Shown: positions 60,770 to 64,000 of the stretch, piece by piece | Numbering within the stretch: the first letter of the stretch is position 1 | Layout of the letters: each line of letters begins with the position of its first letter | NCBI RefSeq assembly: GCF_002008315.2 | Contig: NZ_MVDG02000001.1 | Coordinates: 2,604,001 to 2,668,000, forward strand | DNA length: 64,000 nucleotides | Direction of reading: 5' to 3' | From: Arthrobacter sp. KBS0703 | Lineage (GTDB): Bacteria > Actinomycetota > Actinomycetes > Actinomycetales > Micrococcaceae | Position numbers and translations under genes: made by a program | The notes under the pieces: model-generated | Told to the model about the DNA's origin: nothing | Seen by the model: only the letters and a program-made list of their open reading frames with translations | Databases searched by the model: none

Positions 60770-61176
60770 CGGGTTTCCTCCAGATGTTGGGGGCCAAATG
60801 CGTCGGGCAGCACCTGGTCCATGGTCTTGATTCCCTGAGTGGTCATGAGCTCCATGCCCGGAGCCCGGAATTCGTACAGCAGTTGGCGGCAGCGTCCGCA
60901 GGGCATCAGAACGTTGCCGCCGCCGTCCACGCAGTAAAAGGCCCGCAGCAGCCCGCCGCCGGTCATCTGCAGGTTGCCCACGAGCGCACACTCCGCGCAC
61001 AGGGTCAGCCCGTAGCTGGCGTTCTCGACGTTGCAGCCGCTCACGATCCGGCCGTCAGTGGTGAAGGCCGCCGCCCCCACCGGGAACTTCGAATAGGGGG
61101 CGTAAGCATTCTTCATGGCGCCGACGGCGGCGGCCTCCAGAGCCGGCCAATCGACGTCGGACGTTTCACTGTCCAC
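60766..61176 (-). CDS. cdd: Cytidine deaminase
   Basis: A 136-aa small tetrameric zinc enzyme turning (deoxy)cytidine into (deoxy)uridine. C60 and E62 are in TLCAECAL, C93 and C96 in PCGRCRQ, and GCNVENASYGL at 48-58 binds the ribose. GTG 61176 gives the standard length. It lies between the nucleoside ABC permease (5 bp) and deoA (overlap), so uptake, deamination and phosphorolysis are one operon. Confidence 0.95.
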   Translation of the reverse strand: MDSETSDVDWPALEAAAVGAMKNAYAPYSKFPVGAAAFTTDGRIVSGCNVENASYGLTLCAECALVGNLQMTGGGLLRAFYCVDGGGNVLMPCGRCRQLLYEFRAPGMELMTTQGIKTMDQVLPDAFGPQHLEETR

Positions 61177-61181
61177 GGCCG

Positions 61182-62504
61182 TCAGCCCTTGACGTAGGGG
61201 ATGCCGCTGGCCGCCGGCGGACGTGACCTGCCGACCAGGCCGGCCACGGCCAGGACGGTTACGAGGTACGGCAGCATGGCCATGAACTGGCTGGGAACCG
61301 GCGTGCCGATGATGGTCACGATGCTCTGCAGGTTGTCCGCGAAGCCGAACAGCAGGGAGGCGAAAAAGGCGCCGATGGGGTTCCAGCGTCCAAAGATGAG
61401 CGCCGCCAGGGCGATGAAGCCGCGTCCGCCGGAAATCTCCTCCGTGAAGCTGTCGATCGCCACCAGCGTGAAGAACGATCCGCCGATGCCGGCAATGGCG
61501 CCGCCCAGGGTGACGTTCCAGAACCGGGTGGAGTTCACCTTGATGCCCATGGTGTCCGCGGCCTGCGGGTGCTCGCCGACGGCCCGGACACGGAGGCCCC
61601 ACTTCGTCTTGAACAGCCCGACCCACACCACGATGACGGCGATGTACATGAGGTAGCCCACCACGGACTGTTTGAAGAGGATGGGACCTAGTACCGGGAT
61701 GCTGGACAGCACCGGGATGTCGATGATGGGCAACCGGCCCGGCGAGTTGAACGTGGCCTTGTCCGCCTGCATCACCGTGTTGAACAGGAAGCCCGTCAGG
61801 CCGGAGACCAGCACGTTCAGGACCACGCCGACGATGATCTGGTTGACGAGGTACTTGATGCTGAACAGCGCCAGCACCATGGAAACGGCGGCGCCCGCCA
61901 CGGCCGCGGCCAGCAGCCCGAGGAAGGGGCTCCTGGTCATGGATGCGACCAATGCCGCGGTGAAGGCTCCGCCCAGCAGCTGGCCCTCAATGGCGATGTT
62001 CACGACGCCCACCCGCTCGCACAGCACGCCGGAAAGGGATCCGAAGACCAGCGGGACCGCGAGGGTCACCGAGCCTGCGATGAGGCCTGCGAGGGAGATG
62101 CTGGGAGTGCGGGCACCACCCACCACCCAGATCAGGAAGGCGGCCACGAACAGCACGGTGAAGGTGACCGGGAGCCAGCGCGGCGCGGGCTGGTCCTTCG
62201 TCTTGAGGTACACGGCGTACCCGGCCAGGCCGAGCATCAGGACCGAGAGGACGATGCCGCCCAGGAAGGCCGGCACTTCGACGGCGGGCAGCTGGAAGAA
62301 GTCCCCGCTGGAGGACAGCCCGAAGCCTGCCGTCTGGTTGGGCCCCATGAGGCCGAAGAAGATGAATGCCAGGGTGCCCAGGACGGACAGAAGAACGGGA
62401 ACCTTCCACGTGACGGGCTTCGCTGAGGTGGCCTGCTGGCGCTCTTCAGCCGGCTGCGGGGTTCCCGGCTTTCCCGGAAGGGGCGACGTTGATGTTGTGC
62501 TCAT
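61182..62504 (-). CDS. Nucleoside (BMP-type) ABC transporter permease, second subunit
   Basis: A 440-aa permease of the YufQ/NupC-like family. A Pro/Ser/Thr-rich N-terminus of about 30 residues is followed by around ten helices. The conserved ERVGVVNIAIEGQLLGGAF near 174-192, QIIVGVVLNVLVSGLTGFL, and VGEHPQAADTMGIKVNSTRFWNV near 307-329 identify it. ATG 62504 overlaps the previous permease gene by 4 bp. Context with cdd and deoA favours nucleoside import. Confidence 0.9.
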   Translation of the reverse strand: MSTTSTSPLPGKPGTPQPAEERQQATSAKPVTWKVPVLLSVLGTLAFIFFGLMGPNQTAGFGLSSSGDFFQLPAVEVPAFLGGIVLSVLMLGLAGYAVYLKTKDQPAPRWLPVTFTVLFVAAFLIWVVGGARTPSISLAGLIAGSVTLAVPLVFGSLSGVLCERVGVVNIAIEGQLLGGAFTAALVASMTRSPFLGLLAAAVAGAAVSMVLALFSIKYLVNQIIVGVVLNVLVSGLTGFLFNTVMQADKATFNSPGRLPIIDIPVLSSIPVLGPILFKQSVVGYLMYIAVIVVWVGLFKTKWGLRVRAVGEHPQAADTMGIKVNSTRFWNVTLGGAIAGIGGSFFTLVAIDSFTEEISGGRGFIALAALIFGRWNPIGAFFASLLFGFADNLQSIVTIIGTPVPSQFMAMLPYLVTVLAVAGLVGRSRPPAASGIPYVKG

Positions 62505-63946
62505 GCTGCACCTCCGGTGGTTGCTGCCGTCTTGGACCTGCCTGCGGGTGTCCGCTTCTTGCGCCGCGGGTTGAGCCCGAAGACCGCCCGCACCAGCGGC
62601 GGAGCCGCGATGAAGAGCACGATCAGCGACTGGACGACGAGCACGATGTCGATCGGGGTTCCGGTCTGGATCTGCATCTGCACGGCTCCGGCGCGGAAGG
62701 CGCCAAACAGGAGCCCGGCAGCGAAAGTCCCCCACGGCGTCGAGCGTCCCAGCAGGGCAACGGTGATGGCGTCAAAACCGTAGGTGGCGGCGACGCCGTC
62801 GGTGAGGACCTTCTCCGTGCCGGCCACCTGGGCCACGCCGGAAAGGCCTGCGAGGGCGCCGGCGAGAGCCATGACTAGGACGGTTGACCGGGAGACGTTG
62901 ATGCCCGCGGTCTGCGCTGCCTTGGGGTTGGCGCCGACGGCCCGGAACTCAAAACCCACGGTGGAGCGGTTGAGGAGCCACCATACGAAGACCGTGGCGG
63001 CAATGGCCAGCAGGAATCCGAGGTGGAGCCGGTACTGCGTGCCAAGGATCTGCGGGTAGACGGCGTTGGGGTCCAGGATGGGCGAGATCGGGTTGGACTC
63101 GCCCGGCCGCTGGAAGGCCGGCGTATTCAGGAGATACCTGAGCAGGTACAGCGCAATGTAGTTGAACATGATCGTGAGGATGACCTCGTGGGCTCCGGTC
63201 CGGGCCTTGAGGTAACCCACCAGGCCGCCCCAGATGGCGCCGCCGACGATCCCGGCCACAAGGACCAGCAGCAGGTGCAGGCCCAGGGGCAGGTGCAGGG
63301 CGAAACCGGCCCACGCTGCCAGGATGCCGGCCATGATGATCTGCCCCTGGGCGCCGATGTTGAACAGCCCGGCCCGGAAGGCCAGGGCGACGCCGAGGCC
63401 TGCGGTGATGAGGGGCGTGGCGATGGTCAGCGTTTCCATGAGCGGGGCGAACTGCCCGCCGATGCCGGCGCCGCGGGGATTGAACACGGAGCCTTGGAAG
63501 AGCGCCACGTAGGAGCGGGTGGCGGCATCCCAGACCGCGGAAAAGAAATCGGCGGGGCGGGCCAGCAGGTACGTTGCCGTGGCACCCACCTGCTTGTCCG
63601 TGAGCGCGATCAGGAGTCCGCCGAGAATCAGGGCGAGCAGCACGGCCAGGACGGACACCATGCCGCTGCCGGTGAAGATCCGGCGTGCCAGGGTGTCCGG
63701 GCCGCCGGGGATCTTGCCGCTCTGGGCCGTGGCCGGAACCGCGGAGGGTCCCATGGCTCCGCCGGCCGTGTCCAGGGACACCACCGCGGCAGTCTCCTCG
63801 TCCGCGGGCGTGGGAACGTGGTGCTTGTCAGTGTGATGCTTGTCGGCGTGGTGTGTGCCGGCGTCGTGGGTGTCAGCCTGGTGGTTGTCAGCCTGGGGGC
63901 CAGCGGGCGTGCCGCCGGGGTGCTGCTGCTCGTTCTGGTCAGTCAT
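62501..63946 (-). CDS. Nucleoside (BMP-type) ABC transporter permease, first subunit
   Basis: A 481-aa permease with about ten helices. It starts with roughly 90 hydrophilic residues containing repeated His/Asp/Thr motifs (HQADTHDAGTHHADKHHTDK), which could bind metal or be disordered. The core has FRAGLFNIGAQGQIIMAGI near 200-218, GAHEVILTIMFNYIALYLL near 252-270 and VGANPKAAQTAGINVSRS near 334-351. ATG 63946 has GGAGG upstream and overlaps the ATPase gene before it. Confidence 0.9.
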   Translation of the reverse strand: MTDQNEQQHPGGTPAGPQADNHQADTHDAGTHHADKHHTDKHHVPTPADEETAAVVSLDTAGGAMGPSAVPATAQSGKIPGGPDTLARRIFTGSGMVSVLAVLLALILGGLLIALTDKQVGATATYLLARPADFFSAVWDAATRSYVALFQGSVFNPRGAGIGGQFAPLMETLTIATPLITAGLGVALAFRAGLFNIGAQGQIIMAGILAAWAGFALHLPLGLHLLLVLVAGIVGGAIWGGLVGYLKARTGAHEVILTIMFNYIALYLLRYLLNTPAFQRPGESNPISPILDPNAVYPQILGTQYRLHLGFLLAIAATVFVWWLLNRSTVGFEFRAVGANPKAAQTAGINVSRSTVLVMALAGALAGLSGVAQVAGTEKVLTDGVAATYGFDAITVALLGRSTPWGTFAAGLLFGAFRAGAVQMQIQTGTPIDIVLVVQSLIVLFIAAPPLVRAVFGLNPRRKKRTPAGRSKTAATTGGAA

Positions 63947-64000
63947 GGTCGCCTCCTTCGGCGTGGGAGGGGGACGTCGCTTCCTGCTCGCTGTGGAGAA
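63939..64000 (-). CDS. C-terminal end of the upstream gene, probably the nucleoside ABC transporter ATPase (partial)
   Basis: Only the last ~20 codons are in the window, ending LHSEQEATSPSHAEGGDHD and stop at 63939-63941, overlapping the permease ATG by 8 bp. Nothing in this tail is diagnostic. The ATPase identity is inferred from the usual order ATPase - permease - permease in BMP-type nucleoside importers. Confidence 0.5.
   Translation of the reverse strand, partial: LHSEQEATSPSHAEGGDHD

Overview
The window is a high-GC actinobacterial chromosome segment, most likely from Arthrobacter or Pseudarthrobacter (Micrococcaceae). Support comes from GTG and TTG starts, a WhiB protein, a mycothiol S-conjugate amidase, a leaderless-promoter style, and conserved actinobacterial blocks (whiB/GT2/DUF5719; purK-purE; eno-divIC-DUF501-ppx). 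Almost all of it is ordinary core genome. I see no rRNA, CRISPR array, prophage or insertion sequence.

Layout: 1-5.8 kb, envelope glycosyltransferase, DUF5719 and WhiB. 6.2-13.4 kb, TIGR03089, GtrA, purK-purE, an LCP-family cell-wall ligase, manA and a FemAB transferase. 13.4-20.4 kb, a palindromic-repeat island with a gene remnant, glpX, DUF4245, carbonic anhydrase, fumC, and a TetR/MFS efflux pair. 20.4-25.9 kb, a broken prepilin peptidase, two hypotheticals, GNAT, PIN-PhoH and UppS. 26-35.9 kb, hemolysin III, a DUF255 thioredoxin-like protein, mca, DUF4307, greA, rhomboid, ilvA, an AI-2E-type transporter and an aldose epimerase. 35.9-41.5 kb, DeoR-galT-galK, a thiolase and a Bax-inhibitor-1 protein. 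42-47.6 kb, a complete branched-chain amino-acid (Liv) ABC transporter. 48-53.8 kb, tRNA-Leu, ACT-GNAT, NADH dehydrogenase II, a subtilase, Ppx and DUF501. 53.8-64 kb, divIC, eno, mazG, then a nucleoside-salvage run: adenosine deaminase, two DedA proteins, pyrimidine phosphorylase, cytidine deaminase and a BMP-type nucleoside ABC importer that leaves the window.

The strongest unexplained signal is technical. A 38-bp perfect palindrome made of the 19-bp Tn5/Nextera mosaic end plus its reverse complement occurs five times (2302, 10882, 20172, 26971, 27724). It matches the Nextera mate-pair junction adapter and interrupts four genes. Several nearby single-base frameshifts also point to low-quality gap filling, so the broken genes there should not be read as biology. 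The more biological leads are: a TetR operator overlapping its own start codon; a palindrome inside the whiB promoter; a paired palindromic repeat flanking an endonuclease-like remnant; a second copy of a dispersed intergenic repeat inside mazG; a Liv permease with a fused extracytoplasmic beta-sandwich-like domain; a tRNA-Leu(UAA) without the long variable arm; and recurrent TANNNT-N6/7-start leaderless promoters.
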